A stretch of DNA of 43,645 bases, from assembly GCA_002724245.1 (NCBI GenBank), contig PBOG01000051.1, positions 10,393 through 54,037 on the forward strand, written 5' to 3'. The position numbers were made by a program, and so were the translations under genes. Every line of letters begins with the position of its first letter. Within the stretch, counting starts at the first letter, position 1. Under the pieces are notes generated by a model. It saw nothing but the letters and a program-made list of their open reading frames with translations. It searched no databases and had not been told where the DNA came from. Below are positions 1 through 8,890 of the stretch, in pieces. The DNA comes from Planctomycetaceae bacterium (GTDB lineage: Bacteria; Planctomycetota; Planctomycetia; Pirellulales; Pirellulaceae).

Positions 1-2
1 AC

Positions 3-1808
3 GCGATTGCAGTCCCCATCGATCAAGGCGGAGGCCTAACCGTCTCCGAACCACCCAACGGCTACCCAATCGCCCCCAACGGTGTCGATCCGTTGTACGG
101 ATTACCCGCCTATTCACCGTCACTGGATGAACCACTCGACCGCCGTCGCAGCCCTGCCAACGGTGGCAACGAAAATGCGGTAGAAATCGAGCAACTGCTG
201 CGGGACGGCACCTGGCCCGACCATCGCGTCGTCCACCTGCAGCGACTCGCCAACCCGTTGCTACCGTGGAATACACTTTCCAATCCCTATCTCACAATCG
301 ACACGCACTCGGTCGACCTGACTACCTTTAACGGGGTCGCCGTCGACGAAGACGATCCTGAGAAGGGTGACGACAGCCCCATTGAATTCGCTTCACTGGA
401 GCGGGGCGATGCCAGCTACAAAGCAGCGACCATGCTACGGGATGTGTGGGCGCAAGAAATCAATGATGTGGCCGTCGACGCGGGCTGGCAGGCGCGCTGG
501 CGCGAGCCAGGCAATCCCACCGGCCATTTTTTCCCGTACGCCGTCGACCAAACACTCGGTTATCTCAATCGTGGATACCATCCCTACTTCCTCTCCACTA
601 CGGATCCGTCCGGAGCAGCGCGAACCTTTGTCGGGGCTCCCGACACGGTAAACCCACTGCAAACACGCAACAACAACCCGGTACCGGACGGCCGAGGTCT
701 GGGACTGTCCAGACCGGCCTTCCCCTGGCTGGTCTTCCACGATCGCCCCTTTGCCAACCCACTGGAACTGCTGCAGGTCCCGCTTTCACGTGCTTCGCGT
801 CTGACACAGGACTTCAGCACACTGCAATCTGCCGGCACTGACGAACAATACGAAGACGACGAACCGTCGCCATTTGGACATTTACTGGCTTTCTTTGAAA
901 CTGCCGGTGATGACCGTCGCGACATCCCGCACTATTACCGCCTATTCGATTTCGTCGAGACCCCCTCACCCTTCGTCGGCACACGAGACTGGGGACGGGA
1001 ACCCGATCTGGCCTCGCTCCCCGCTGCGATCAGACAGACCAATGTGTTGCGATCCTATTCTCGCTTCAGAGACCCGGGGCGCGTGAACTTCAATACCATC
1101 TTCGAACTGGATGTGTTCCGCGGCCTGGCCATGGGATTTCCAGCCCACGCCAACGGTGGAGTTTGGCGAAACCTCGTCGATAGCCGGCGTGGATACAGCG
1201 ATTCCACACAGGGAACCGCGAATCCACTGGTCGTCAATGGATCATTTCCCACCTTATTTGGAAATCCCTTGCGGTCCGCTTTTGCGGCAGACCTGACGCC
1301 CGACGTGGCAAACCTTCGCAAAGACAGTCAGAATGCCAACGATCCTGACCAGGGTTCCGTCCAGGCTACGCTGCTACGTAGCCGCGAGGATCGCACTCAG
1401 CCACTCTTCAGATATCAATCAAGCACGCAACAAGGAGGGGGCGGCGGCGGAGCGCCGGGCCAGCTGCAGTACCATGATCAGTCCGATCGGAACTCCTATT
1501 TCCGCTATCACGGATTGGAACGCCTCAGCAATCTGGTCTCAGCCCACTCCAACGTCTACGCCGTCTGGATTACGGTCGGTTACTTTGAAGTGGAACCGTG
1601 GCGAAACCCGATTACCAATGTACCTTTGCCCCCCGATGTCGCTCACCCCGATGGCTGGCAGCTTTCTCAGGAAGTCGGTCTCGACTCAGGCGAAGTCACA
1701 CGGCACCGCTCATTCTACCTGATAGATCGATCGATTCCGGTGGGCTTCGAACCTGGCGAAAATCACAACGTCGACCGGGCGATCCTAATTCGACGTCCCA
1801 TCGAGTAA
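3..1808 (+). CDS. Large planctomycete-type conserved protein, C-terminal part (5' end outside window)
   Basis: The reading frame is open from the first bases of the window, so this is the last ~600 residues of a longer protein. The TTG at 93 is internal and not a credible start. No catalytic motif is recognisable. A glycine-rich linker lies near 1435-1455. It is followed by a conserved-looking block (about 1490-1600) containing SNVYAVWITVGYFEVEP, and the protein ends with a segment containing PVGFEPGENHNVD and the terminal residues RRPIE. I recall similar C-termini in very large planctomycete proteins of unknown role, possibly linked to pilin-like or secretion machinery; that is memory and inference. 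The gene converges with the small gene ending at 1878. Confidence is high that it is coding and low on function. Confidence 0.8.
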   Translation, partial: AIAVPIDQGGGLTVSEPPNGYPIAPNGVDPLYGLPAYSPSLDEPLDRRRSPANGGNENAVEIEQLLRDGTWPDHRVVHLQRLANPLLPWNTLSNPYLTIDTHSVDLTTFNGVAVDEDDPEKGDDSPIEFASLERGDASYKAATMLRDVWAQEINDVAVDAGWQARWREPGNPTGHFFPYAVDQTLGYLNRGYHPYFLSTTDPSGAARTFVGAPDTVNPLQTRNNNPVPDGRGLGLSRPAFPWLVFHDRPFANPLELLQVPLSRASRLTQDFSTLQSAGTDEQYEDDEPSPFGHLLAFFETAGDDRRDIPHYYRLFDFVETPSPFVGTRDWGREPDLASLPAAIRQTNVLRSYSRFRDPGRVNFNTIFELDVFRGLAMGFPAHANGGVWRNLVDSRRGYSDSTQGTANPLVVNGSFPTLFGNPLRSAFAADLTPDVANLRKDSQNANDPDQGSVQATLLRSREDRTQPLFRYQSSTQQGGGGGGAPGQLQYHDQSDRNSYFRYHGLERLSNLVSAHSNVYAVWITVGYFEVEPWRNPITNVPLPPDVAHPDGWQLSQEVGLDSGEVTRHRSFYLIDRSIPVGFEPGENHNVDRAILIRRPIE

Positions 1809-1877
1809 GCCCTGCAGGTCCACACAGAAGCCGAACGCACTTTGCGTGCACTGGTTGCCGAACAGGAAACGCGGTGT

Positions 1878-2363
1878 CTACTGGCCACTGGCTGAGAACA
1901 TCTCGGCGTACTCCAATACCCAGACATCGATCAATTCGACAAACTTGATCGGATCCGCGTCCTCGATCTTCTCAAAATAGCTGCGACTGAAGACCTCTTT
2001 GTTGCGGATCGTGGATTTGGCGATCAGCTCGACCACAAACAACTCGGAGAAAGGCCGAATGGTCATTTCCAAGCGACTGTAATCATTGTCGCGCCGTCCT
2101 GACGACAAACGCACATCATCACGACTGCAAGCCGCCCCCCACCCACGTTCCCCAAAAATCGTCTCATAGGTGAAACCCGGGAAGTGATGCGAAAGCCGTT
2201 CGACACACTGCTCGATGTGCTCAGACAATTGCAGCCGCAACTGGGAGTGTAACCGTTTCAGTTCTTCTTCATCCAGCGCCTTGGCCCGCGCCGCCTGAGC
2301 CGCGACGTCGCCACGTCGCTGTCCGCGTTCCATCGCTTTCTTGAGGCGTTGGTCAAAATCCAT
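1878..2363 (-). CDS. Conserved hypothetical protein coupled to tex (161 aa)
   Basis: The ATG at 2363 overlaps the TGA of tex by one base (TGATG), which indicates translational coupling and decides the start over the upstream GTG. The N-terminal third is charged and helical, rich in Lys, Arg, Ala and Glu. The rest is mixed alpha/beta and contains GFTYETIFGERGWGAAC and PFSELFVVELIAKSTIRNK. There is no signal peptide, membrane segment or known catalytic motif, so a soluble cytoplasmic protein is likely. I do not recognise the family by name. Its position suggests co-expression with Tex, but a shared function is only inference. Confidence 0.75.
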   Translation of the reverse strand: MDFDQRLKKAMERGQRRGDVAAQAARAKALDEEELKRLHSQLRLQLSEHIEQCVERLSHHFPGFTYETIFGERGWGAACSRDDVRLSSGRRDNDYSRLEMTIRPFSELFVVELIAKSTIRNKEVFSRSYFEKIEDADPIKFVELIDVWVLEYAEMFSASGQ

Positions 2364-5300
2364 CACGATGGCTCCGATCCGTCTTCTTTTTTCTTATCGT
2401 AATACTGAATCAAGTCGGAAAAGGTGCGCATCGGCTCCGTCCCTTGCTGCATCTCCTCTGTAATCGGCCGCACTGGCTTGGGTGGCCGTCGTGGCTTGCG
2501 CGCAGTCACGTGGGATGTGCGTTTTTTCCCACGACCGGCCGGAGCGCCTCCTCGCCTGGCCCCACCGCGCTTGGTCGGACGGCGTGGGGAAGGGCGTTCC
2601 TCCTTGCCAGCACTCCGCTTTTCCCGCCGACGTTGTTTCTCGGTTCCCGGTGCAATGGCCGTCAACGAGACCCTGCGACGTTTCTGGTCGACCTTGATGA
2701 CCCACAAACGAAGCAGGTCACCTACGCTGACCGCCTCGTGCGGATCTTGAATGAAACGATTGGCCAGGTGACTGATATGGACTAATCCGCTGTCCGTTAA
2801 CCCAATATCGACGAAGGCACCAAAGTCAACCACGTTGACGACCGTGCCTTGCACCTCCATCCCTGGCTTGAAGTCTTCAAGCTTCAAGATCTCTCTGCGC
2901 AGGACACGCGTGGGAAGATCTTCACGAGGATCTCGGCCAGGACGAGTCAACGACGCCATCAGGTCCTCCAGGAGCCATTTACCGACTCCCAGAGCGTCCG
3001 CCAAAGGTTCAGGATCCAATGTCGCAGCGCGTCCAGAAAGCCGCTGAAAGAACTCCCTGCGTCTTTGTTCCAGTCTTTCGTCAGCCACCACAGCCGCCAC
3101 TGTTGTCGGTGCCGACGCATCCTGCCTGCCTGGTCCTGCCTCTCCCCGGAGCGCAACCCGACTCTCCGCCGCAGAGTCGGCAGCCTGCGGGGATGCCTGG
3201 TCAGCGTCTTCACTCTCCACGTTGGCAGGCGTCTCTCCGGCTGGCACGTCACCCGCGGGAGTCTGCACGGCGGCAACCTCTTCGACAGCTGGTGAGGGTA
3301 CCGAACCTGCCGAAACGACCGATGATTCCGAAACCACTGGAGACACCTGGGAAAGCGATTCACTGCCAGTATCTTCCGCACCAGTCTCGCCCGCTTCATC
3401 ACCCGCAGGTGGTTGCACTACAGCATCCTCGCCGACAGCCGAGGGTGGCACTGCATCCCGGGAAAGGGAATCTGGAGCATCTGGCGGTGTGCCATCCGTC
3501 TCCACAGCAGCCGGCGCCGGCGCGCTCAACATGGGCTCCGGTGATTCCTTTTCAGAAGGTTCGTCAACGGCAACTGGATTGCGCAACGCTCCGGCAAATT
3601 CGGCCACACTACTATCGAGCTGCTGCATCACTCGACCGGCCAGTTCATAACTTTCCGGATGTACCCAGGTTGCATCGAGTGGTTCATCTCCATCACTAAT
3701 CCGCAGGAAGCCGGCAGCCTGGACAAAGGTAGCTTCACCAAAGTTGGTCACACGCTTGAACTCTTGCCGATTGCGGAAAGGGCCATGCTCCCGTCGATAC
3801 TCATACAGACGGCGGGCCGTCAACTGGTTTAATCCGGAAACATAGCGCAACAACGAGGGACTCGCAGTATTGACATCCACTCCTACGTAATTGACACACG
3901 CTTCCACGACGGCGTCAAGCGATTCGCGCAAGTGCTTGGCCTTGACGTCATGCTGGTACAAACCGACACCAATATTCGCTGGATTGATCTTCACCAACTC
4001 GGACAGTGGATCCAGGAGCCGGCGTCCGATCGAAATCGCTCCACGTATGAGCGGGTCCAACTCAGGCAGCTCTTCACGTCCGACCTGGCTGGTCGAATAA
4101 ACACTCGCCCCAGCCTCATTGACAACCACAAAGGCCGTTTCAGTATCTTTGAGCTCCACCCCAATCACATCTGCCACAAGCTGTTCGACTTCACGGCAGG
4201 CAGTGCCATTTCCGATCGCAACGACGGACAGCTGGTATTCCTGCACAAACCGAACAAGCTGCTTCCGTCCTTTGTCCTTTGCCCCCTTCTTTCCAACAAC
4301 AAAAATCTTGGCGTGCGCAAGGACTTCACCAAATTCATCCAATGCCGCAATCGTACAGCCGCTCTTGAAACCGGGCGCAATGGCCAGTACACGGCTATTT
4401 CTTACCGGCGGTTGCAACAACAACTTCCGCAAGTTCCTGGCAAACACGGCAACAGCATGCTCTTCTGCCTGTTCCGTTATCTCGCGGCGAAGCTCGCGTT
4501 CCAGGCTCGGCAACAGCGATTTAGTCACAGCATCGCGCAAACAGTTCCGGAGAAAATCTCCGTAGGGATGCTCTGCAGCAATAACCAGCGACTCTGCAGC
4601 GTCGAGCATCTGCTCTGTTTTGGCGACAAGCTTGACGCTGAGTACTTTAGCGCGCTCGCCACGGTTGATTGCCAGCACACGATAAGGCGGGATCTTGACG
4701 ATCCGCTGTGACGCCCCATCGTAGTCACGATATGCAGCCTCTAACTTTCGCCGTTTCTGTTCTTTGTTGGTCAGACGTCGCGCCTTGGACTTGCCAACGG
4801 CAGTGACCTTTTTGGCGACAGACGGTTTGACCTGACTCGGCTCCGCAGCAAGTGACTTTACCTCGTCGGAGGCAGCCGGCAGGGTTTCTGAACCACCGTC
4901 CACCAGCGAGTCCGCCTCGGCGTTCCCGGTTGACCCAACTGGCACAGACTCTGCGGAGTTATCGGGCTTTCGCATCGGTGGCGGTGCTAAAGACACTTCC
5001 TCCGACTCAGCCACCCCTCCTTCTGCTGTTTGTTCTGTAGAGCTCTGCGGTGCAGATGTCGGAGTCTCGGAGGAGGGTAGCTCTTCTGAAACGGGTTCTC
5101 CTGAGTCCTGGTCGGTTTCGTTCTCGAGTGGATCTGCTCCGGTGACAGGGGCACCAGCTTTGGAATCCGCGGTTGAATCTGTATTCGGAGCTGCGGTCGC
5201 GATCTGCTTGGAATCAGAATCCGCACCAGGCTCACGCGTTGTACTTTCGGTGGGAGGCACTGCTGGCGGGACAGTCTGCTCGGGCGAGATCAGGCAGCGA

Positions 5301-5887
5301 CAAGTCAATTCGCCGGTGTTGCGGAGGATTTTGCGCAATGCACTCCGCAAATCAGCACGTTCAATAAAATTCTCTGCCAGTAAATGCCCTACCCCCAGCA
5401 ACACATCTGCATTCGACGGCAGCTCGTTGTCTTGGGAAACAAAATCAGCGAGTCGTTTTTCCAGGTCACCTCCAAGCACCTGGCCGCTCAACATCTCAGT
5501 GGCCAAAGGTTCCAAACCGCGGCGACGGGCGACTTCCGCCAACGTCTGCTTCTTCGGCTTAAAAGGCAAATAGAGGTCTTCCAGCCCTCGCCACGAGCGC
5601 GACGAGTTGATCCGCTGTGTCAACTCATCTGTAAGCTTGCCTTGAGATTGGATCGCCTTGAGGATGGTCTGCTTGCGCTCCACCAGCGCCTTGAGGCGAA
5701 CTGAGTGACGCTGAATCAAGCGAACTTGTTCATCGTCCAGGCCTCCAGTCTGATCCTTGCGATACCGCGCGATAAACGGAACGGTATTGCCTTCTTCCAG
5801 TAGTCGAATGGTGGGCTCAACCTGAGCCACAGGCAGACCCGTATCCCGAGCTACCTGATCCATTTCAATCCCAATAGTCGTTTCCAT
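2363..5887 (-). CDS. tex: Tex-family RNA-binding transcription accessory protein with two large insertions
   Basis: Tex is a cytoplasmic nucleic-acid-binding protein related to eukaryotic Spt6. The Tex N-terminal helical region is at residues 1-200 (PFIARYRKDQTGGLDD, LEDLYLPFKPKK). The YqgF/RNase H-like fold is around 495-640 (LAIAPGFKSGCTIAALDEFG), the helix-hairpin-helix region around 660-735, and an S1 domain at about 1006-1077 (GTVVNVVDFGAFVDIGL). Typical Tex has about 720-790 residues; this one has 1174. The extra length is two low-complexity acidic inserts rich in Pro, Ser, Thr and Glu, at about 201-372 and 772-935, plus a basic Lys/Arg/Pro tail at about 1080-1140. The inserts lie at domain boundaries, so the fold should be intact. 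It is followed without a gap by the 161-aa gene. No clear Shine-Dalgarno precedes the ATG. Confidence 0.95.
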   Translation of the reverse strand: METTIGIEMDQVARDTGLPVAQVEPTIRLLEEGNTVPFIARYRKDQTGGLDDEQVRLIQRHSVRLKALVERKQTILKAIQSQGKLTDELTQRINSSRSWRGLEDLYLPFKPKKQTLAEVARRRGLEPLATEMLSGQVLGGDLEKRLADFVSQDNELPSNADVLLGVGHLLAENFIERADLRSALRKILRNTGELTCRCLISPEQTVPPAVPPTESTTREPGADSDSKQIATAAPNTDSTADSKAGAPVTGADPLENETDQDSGEPVSEELPSSETPTSAPQSSTEQTAEGGVAESEEVSLAPPPMRKPDNSAESVPVGSTGNAEADSLVDGGSETLPAASDEVKSLAAEPSQVKPSVAKKVTAVGKSKARRLTNKEQKRRKLEAAYRDYDGASQRIVKIPPYRVLAINRGERAKVLSVKLVAKTEQMLDAAESLVIAAEHPYGDFLRNCLRDAVTKSLLPSLERELRREITEQAEEHAVAVFARNLRKLLLQPPVRNSRVLAIAPGFKSGCTIAALDEFGEVLAHAKIFVVGKKGAKDKGRKQLVRFVQEYQLSVVAIGNGTACREVEQLVADVIGVELKDTETAFVVVNEAGASVYSTSQVGREELPELDPLIRGAISIGRRLLDPLSELVKINPANIGVGLYQHDVKAKHLRESLDAVVEACVNYVGVDVNTASPSLLRYVSGLNQLTARRLYEYRREHGPFRNRQEFKRVTNFGEATFVQAAGFLRISDGDEPLDATWVHPESYELAGRVMQQLDSSVAEFAGALRNPVAVDEPSEKESPEPMLSAPAPAAVETDGTPPDAPDSLSRDAVPPSAVGEDAVVQPPAGDEAGETGAEDTGSESLSQVSPVVSESSVVSAGSVPSPAVEEVAAVQTPAGDVPAGETPANVESEDADQASPQAADSAAESRVALRGEAGPGRQDASAPTTVAAVVADERLEQRRREFFQRLSGRAATLDPEPLADALGVGKWLLEDLMASLTRPGRDPREDLPTRVLRREILKLEDFKPGMEVQGTVVNVVDFGAFVDIGLTDSGLVHISHLANRFIQDPHEAVSVGDLLRLWVIKVDQKRRRVSLTAIAPGTEKQRRREKRSAGKEERPSPRRPTKRGGARRGGAPAGRGKKRTSHVTARKPRRPPKPVRPITEEMQQGTEPMRTFSDLIQYYDKKKEDGSEPS

Positions 5888-6120
5888 TTAGACGCTGAAC
5901 AGGCTCACGCTAACAGATCTTAACCGGAATGTAACTTCACCGGTTCCACAACTTGGCAATCTAGCGCCTGAAGGGGGAGGTGTCAAGAATTGCCGCCTTA
6001 ATTACCACCTGCATGGCAATGAAAACTGGAACTTCAGGACCTGATATCTCCGTGTCTTGCTCCTGCACACTGGCGAGCCGTTCACGCAACCGCCCAGCTT
6101 GCCATTGCTCCAGCAACTGA
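5888..6120. other. Intergenic, tex promoter side
   Basis: No gene is seen in these 233 bases between the tex start and the 3' end of the enolase-superfamily gene. A 6-bp inverted repeat AACCGG/CCGGTT (5922-5927 and 5940-5945, spacer 12) lies about 35 bases upstream of tex and could be an operator. It is short enough to be chance. Confidence 0.3.
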
Positions 6121-7383
6121 TCAATTAGGCCGCATCACCCAACCTGGTTTCTTGTCTGCGGCCTCAAAGTGTGCACGCCATTGTGTTGAACCATCGTCTG
6201 GAATGACGTCCAATCGGACGCCTGGTGAAAATACTCCGCGGCGTCCTTCAATAAAATCGTCCCAATATTGCAAACCATGGGTGTAGTAATCCACTTCCCC
6301 ACTTGGCCATGTCAATTTCATCAAGAGATTGGGATACGGATAGGGTTTCGCAATCGGTTCAATACGGAATCGCTCGATCGCGTCCCAGTCAATCCCCACC
6401 CCTAAACCTGGCCCCTGGGGAATTGCAGCAAGGCCTCCATGAACTTGCAGTGGCGTCTCAATCAGTTGATGCTCATACAAATTGTGACAATTCACCGCAG
6501 GCCAGCGAGCATGACTACAGACCGCGGCAAAGTGCAGTGACCAGGTCGCCGTTATTCCTGTTCCTGTGAGCTGTGACCAAAACACCTTATTCGCTTCCGC
6601 GATAATGTGGGCTTCACGCAATATCTGTGTTGCACCTCCATTTACTACAAAGCCATCGCACACGTCCTCAGCAAGTGCTGTCATCAGAGGAGGGTTTCCC
6701 ACGTGCATTGCAATAGGCACATTAGTCTGAGCACGCAAATATTTATTGCCGTTCACATCACCTTGAGGAATCGGAGATTCGTAAATCTTTACGTGATGAT
6801 ACTTCTCTATTTCTCGCAGTACGCGTACGGCATGCGCTGAATCATTCAGCATCGTATTGAAATCGAGATCAATCTCAAAATGATCTGGCACCTCGGCAGT
6901 CACAACTCGCAACTGTTCATCCAGGTCAAACCAAGGCCTCGCCTTGAATTTGTAGCTCGTATAGCCCTGGGCGATCGCCGCCTGAATTTCCTGCAACCAA
7001 TCTTCCGCTGGCAAGTCAATCGACCACCAAGACACGGCCGCATCCCGACGCACCTGCCGTCCCAGGAGATTGTGAATTGGTACGTCAAGCGATTTGGCAA
7101 CGGCATCAAACAGAGCCATTTGCAATCCCGCGCCCAGCGAATCATCCCACATGATCTCACTAGCCACTCGCCCTTGTGCACGCTGGACATCCTCATCGGT
7201 GACTTCTTCCCAAGTGTAAAATGGCATGGTCTCGCCAATTCCAACAATGCCATTCGCCAATGTCACTTTACAAAGCTCAACGATTGTCCAATGGGGCAGC
7301 TCGCGAATCATGTTCCGTCGTGGCACTTCGCGATAGGGAACATCAAGCCAGATGCGTTCAATATTCTGAATGGTCAAATTCAT
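6121..7383 (-). CDS. Enolase-superfamily (mandelate racemase/glucarate dehydratase-like) protein
   Basis: The ATG at 7383 is preceded by AGGCGG six bases upstream, so it is preferred over the upstream in-frame start at 7491, giving 420 aa. Enolase-superfamily landmarks are the KxK motif (K145, K147, in YKFKARP), the first metal ligand in DLDFN (D174) and the second in YESP (E202). The third ligand, normally Asp, Glu or Asn, falls in AMHVG, where His227 occupies the position. The later catalytic His motif of glucarate dehydratases appears as TGITATWSLHF with no His at the expected place. It probably acts on a sugar acid or related carboxylate, but the altered residues make substrate and activity uncertain. 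The last ~40 residues (VFSPGVRLDVIPDDG onward) extend beyond the usual barrel. It is divergent from the FHA gene. Confidence 0.85.
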   Translation of the reverse strand: MNLTIQNIERIWLDVPYREVPRRNMIRELPHWTIVELCKVTLANGIVGIGETMPFYTWEEVTDEDVQRAQGRVASEIMWDDSLGAGLQMALFDAVAKSLDVPIHNLLGRQVRRDAAVSWWSIDLPAEDWLQEIQAAIAQGYTSYKFKARPWFDLDEQLRVVTAEVPDHFEIDLDFNTMLNDSAHAVRVLREIEKYHHVKIYESPIPQGDVNGNKYLRAQTNVPIAMHVGNPPLMTALAEDVCDGFVVNGGATQILREAHIIAEANKVFWSQLTGTGITATWSLHFAAVCSHARWPAVNCHNLYEHQLIETPLQVHGGLAAIPQGPGLGVGIDWDAIERFRIEPIAKPYPYPNLLMKLTWPSGEVDYYTHGLQYWDDFIEGRRGVFSPGVRLDVIPDDGSTQWRAHFEAADKKPGWVMRPN

Positions 7384-7614
7384 GGTTGCCGCCTGTACTG
7401 CTGTAACGTTTTCGAACCCGCTCAGTTCGTGATCATAATCCAGCCACGCAATCACGGACAACCACCACAAAACACCCTCAACAGACGCCACAGCGGGAAT
7501 ACTTCGGGCAACTCGAACCGAAACGACTTGACCACCACAAATAGGCGATGTTACAAGTAATAGTTGAGCTGCGCTCGTACTGCGCTTGGCATATTCTCTC
7601 TACGAGTTTCTCGA

Positions 7615-8262
7615 ATGAACTCGGTCACCTTGCGAGTAATTGACGGGGCGGATCGCGGTCGCGTTTTCGAGAACCTGGAAACGCCGATCACTATCGGTCG
7701 CGAAGAAGGCAACTCCGTTCAACTCAATGATGAACGAGTCAGCCGTTTCCATATCAAGGTGCAGGTCGACCATGACAAAATGGTCCTTACCGATCTGGAA
7801 AGCACAAACGGCACACGGGTCAACGGCGAAGATATCCAATTACGAATCCTTCGATTTGGTGATCTAATCGCTGTCGGTCGGTCGGTGCTGCTCTACGGGA
7901 CACGTGAACAAATCATGTCACGTCTCGCGGAGTTGAAATCTAGTGACTCAGCTGCCGAAGACGACCTGGATAGCGAAGAGTTCGATTTAAACTGGGGGAA
8001 CGCGAGCGACTTGCACACGACACTCCACGCGTTGCGCCCACCCGAACTCCCCGACCGGATGAGCCCAGGACAAGCTGCTCAACTCGTCGAGCTAATCGAG
8101 TATTTTCACATTCGCCTGCGCAACCTGGTTCGCTCGACGGCCCCAGAAAGTGAATCAGAACGGCAATCGGTCGACCAACGGGAGTGGCAGCAACTGCTCG
8201 ATTTACAGTCGAGACTCGCCGAATACCTGCGAGAAATTGGAAACCCGAACTCTTCGACGTGA
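7615..8262 (+). CDS. FHA-domain protein (215 aa)
   Basis: The ATG at 7615 starts the FHA domain directly; the in-frame TTG at 7564 would only add a short unconserved leader. Residues 1-95 form a forkhead-associated domain that binds phosphothreonine peptides: the GREEGNSVQL strand, then VSRFHIKV (conserved Ser-Arg and His) and STNGTRVNG. The C-terminal half is helical and acidic, with a Gln/Glu/Leu-rich segment that could form a coiled coil. No kinase or catalytic domain is fused. It is probably a cytoplasmic adaptor in Ser/Thr kinase signalling, common in planctomycetes. It converges with the selenoprotein gene. Confidence 0.9.
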   Translation: MNSVTLRVIDGADRGRVFENLETPITIGREEGNSVQLNDERVSRFHIKVQVDHDKMVLTDLESTNGTRVNGEDIQLRILRFGDLIAVGRSVLLYGTREQIMSRLAELKSSDSAAEDDLDSEEFDLNWGNASDLHTTLHALRPPELPDRMSPGQAAQLVELIEYFHIRLRNLVRSTAPESESERQSVDQREWQQLLDLQSRLAEYLREIGNPNSST

Positions 8263-8332
8263 CCACGTCGCTGTCTTGCGGCCCCAGCCCTCAATCGCCG
8301 ACGGTCAGCCATCACAACCGGCCGCGCGGCAC

Positions 8333-8890
8333 TCACGACACATCGTCAATCACGCCAAGTAACTCTGTCACATCAGGGCGGTCAGCAGGGCTATGGGCCA
8401 CATGATGAAAACGAACGACACCTTCCGCGTCGATCACCACATTACCACCCAGTTGACGCACATCACCATGAACTCGCCGCAAACGACGTCCTCGGACCAG
8501 CAAGCGGGCATACGTCAAGCAGGCTTTCGGACCTAGCAACTTTCGCCACTGGCCCGCCTCCATTCCATACGCTGCATACAGCCGCCGATCTTGATCAATC
8601 AATAACGGCCACTGCAATGAAAAATCTGCACTGTACTGGCGGGCGTGATCTGGTTCTTCAAAGGTAATTACCAGGACTTGCACACCACGACGCTCGAATT
8701 CATCGCTGGCTTGCTGCAACTGCAACAAGTGTTCTTGACACGGCAGTCAGGCGAGGTGTCGATGAAACATCAACACAACCCAATGGCCTCGGTAGTCCGG
8801 CAGCCGATGCTCCGTGCCATCAACCGAGACAAGGTCTTCCCAGAACGCCTTCGTGCCGACTCGATTAATGACGTGACTTTTCTGATTCAC
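8333..8890 (-). CDS. Candidate selenocysteine-containing SelL-related redox protein (AhpC-TSA_2, UxxC)
   Basis: The frame opens at GTG 8890-8888, which overlaps the TAG of the upstream oxidoreductase, and runs 185 codons to a TGA at 8333. It contains one in-frame TGA at 8749-8747 (codon 48). Translation on both sides is continuous family sequence: GHWVVLMFHRHLA before it and LPCQEHLLQLQQ after it. The TGA therefore sits at the first Cys of the CxxC redox motif, giving U48-L-P-C51. Downstream are family-typical blocks VQVLVITFEEP, WPLLIDQDRRLYAAYG, LLVRGRRL and QLGGNVVIDAEGVVRF. The thioredoxin-fold family including SelL is known to use Sec (UxxU, UxxC) or Cys. The predicted role is a cytoplasmic thiol/selenol oxidoreductase or peroxidase-like protein. 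Ordinary gene calling would keep only 8333-8728. A nonsense mutation is the main alternative, but the exact position and the hairpin argue for recoding. Confidence 0.85.
8710..8749 (-). promoter_or_regulatory. UGA codon plus bacterial SECIS-like hairpin
   Basis: On the minus strand the UGA (8749-8747) is followed by 17 bases, then an 8-bp stem CUUGUUGC (8729-8722), loop AGUU (8721-8718) and GCAGCAAG (8717-8710). All eight positions pair, one as G-U. The loop starts 26 nt after the UGA and its second base is G. Both match the described bacterial SECIS pattern, an apical loop roughly 16-37 nt downstream with a G in its first two positions. An alternative fold directly after UGA (CUGC/GCAG enclosing GUGU/ACAC) is weaker. 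SelB binding is inferred. Confidence 0.7.

Noticed and set aside
3019-3699. 226-codon plus-strand ORF opposite tex
   Set aside because: It is antisense to the low-complexity insert of tex, with a Pro/Arg/His-rich composition caused by the biased codons on the other strand.
8333-8728. A stand-alone 131-codon gene starting at TTG 8728
   Set aside because: It lacks the active-site half of the fold, has no ribosome site, and the frame continues upstream through the UGA into matching family sequence and a coupled GTG start.
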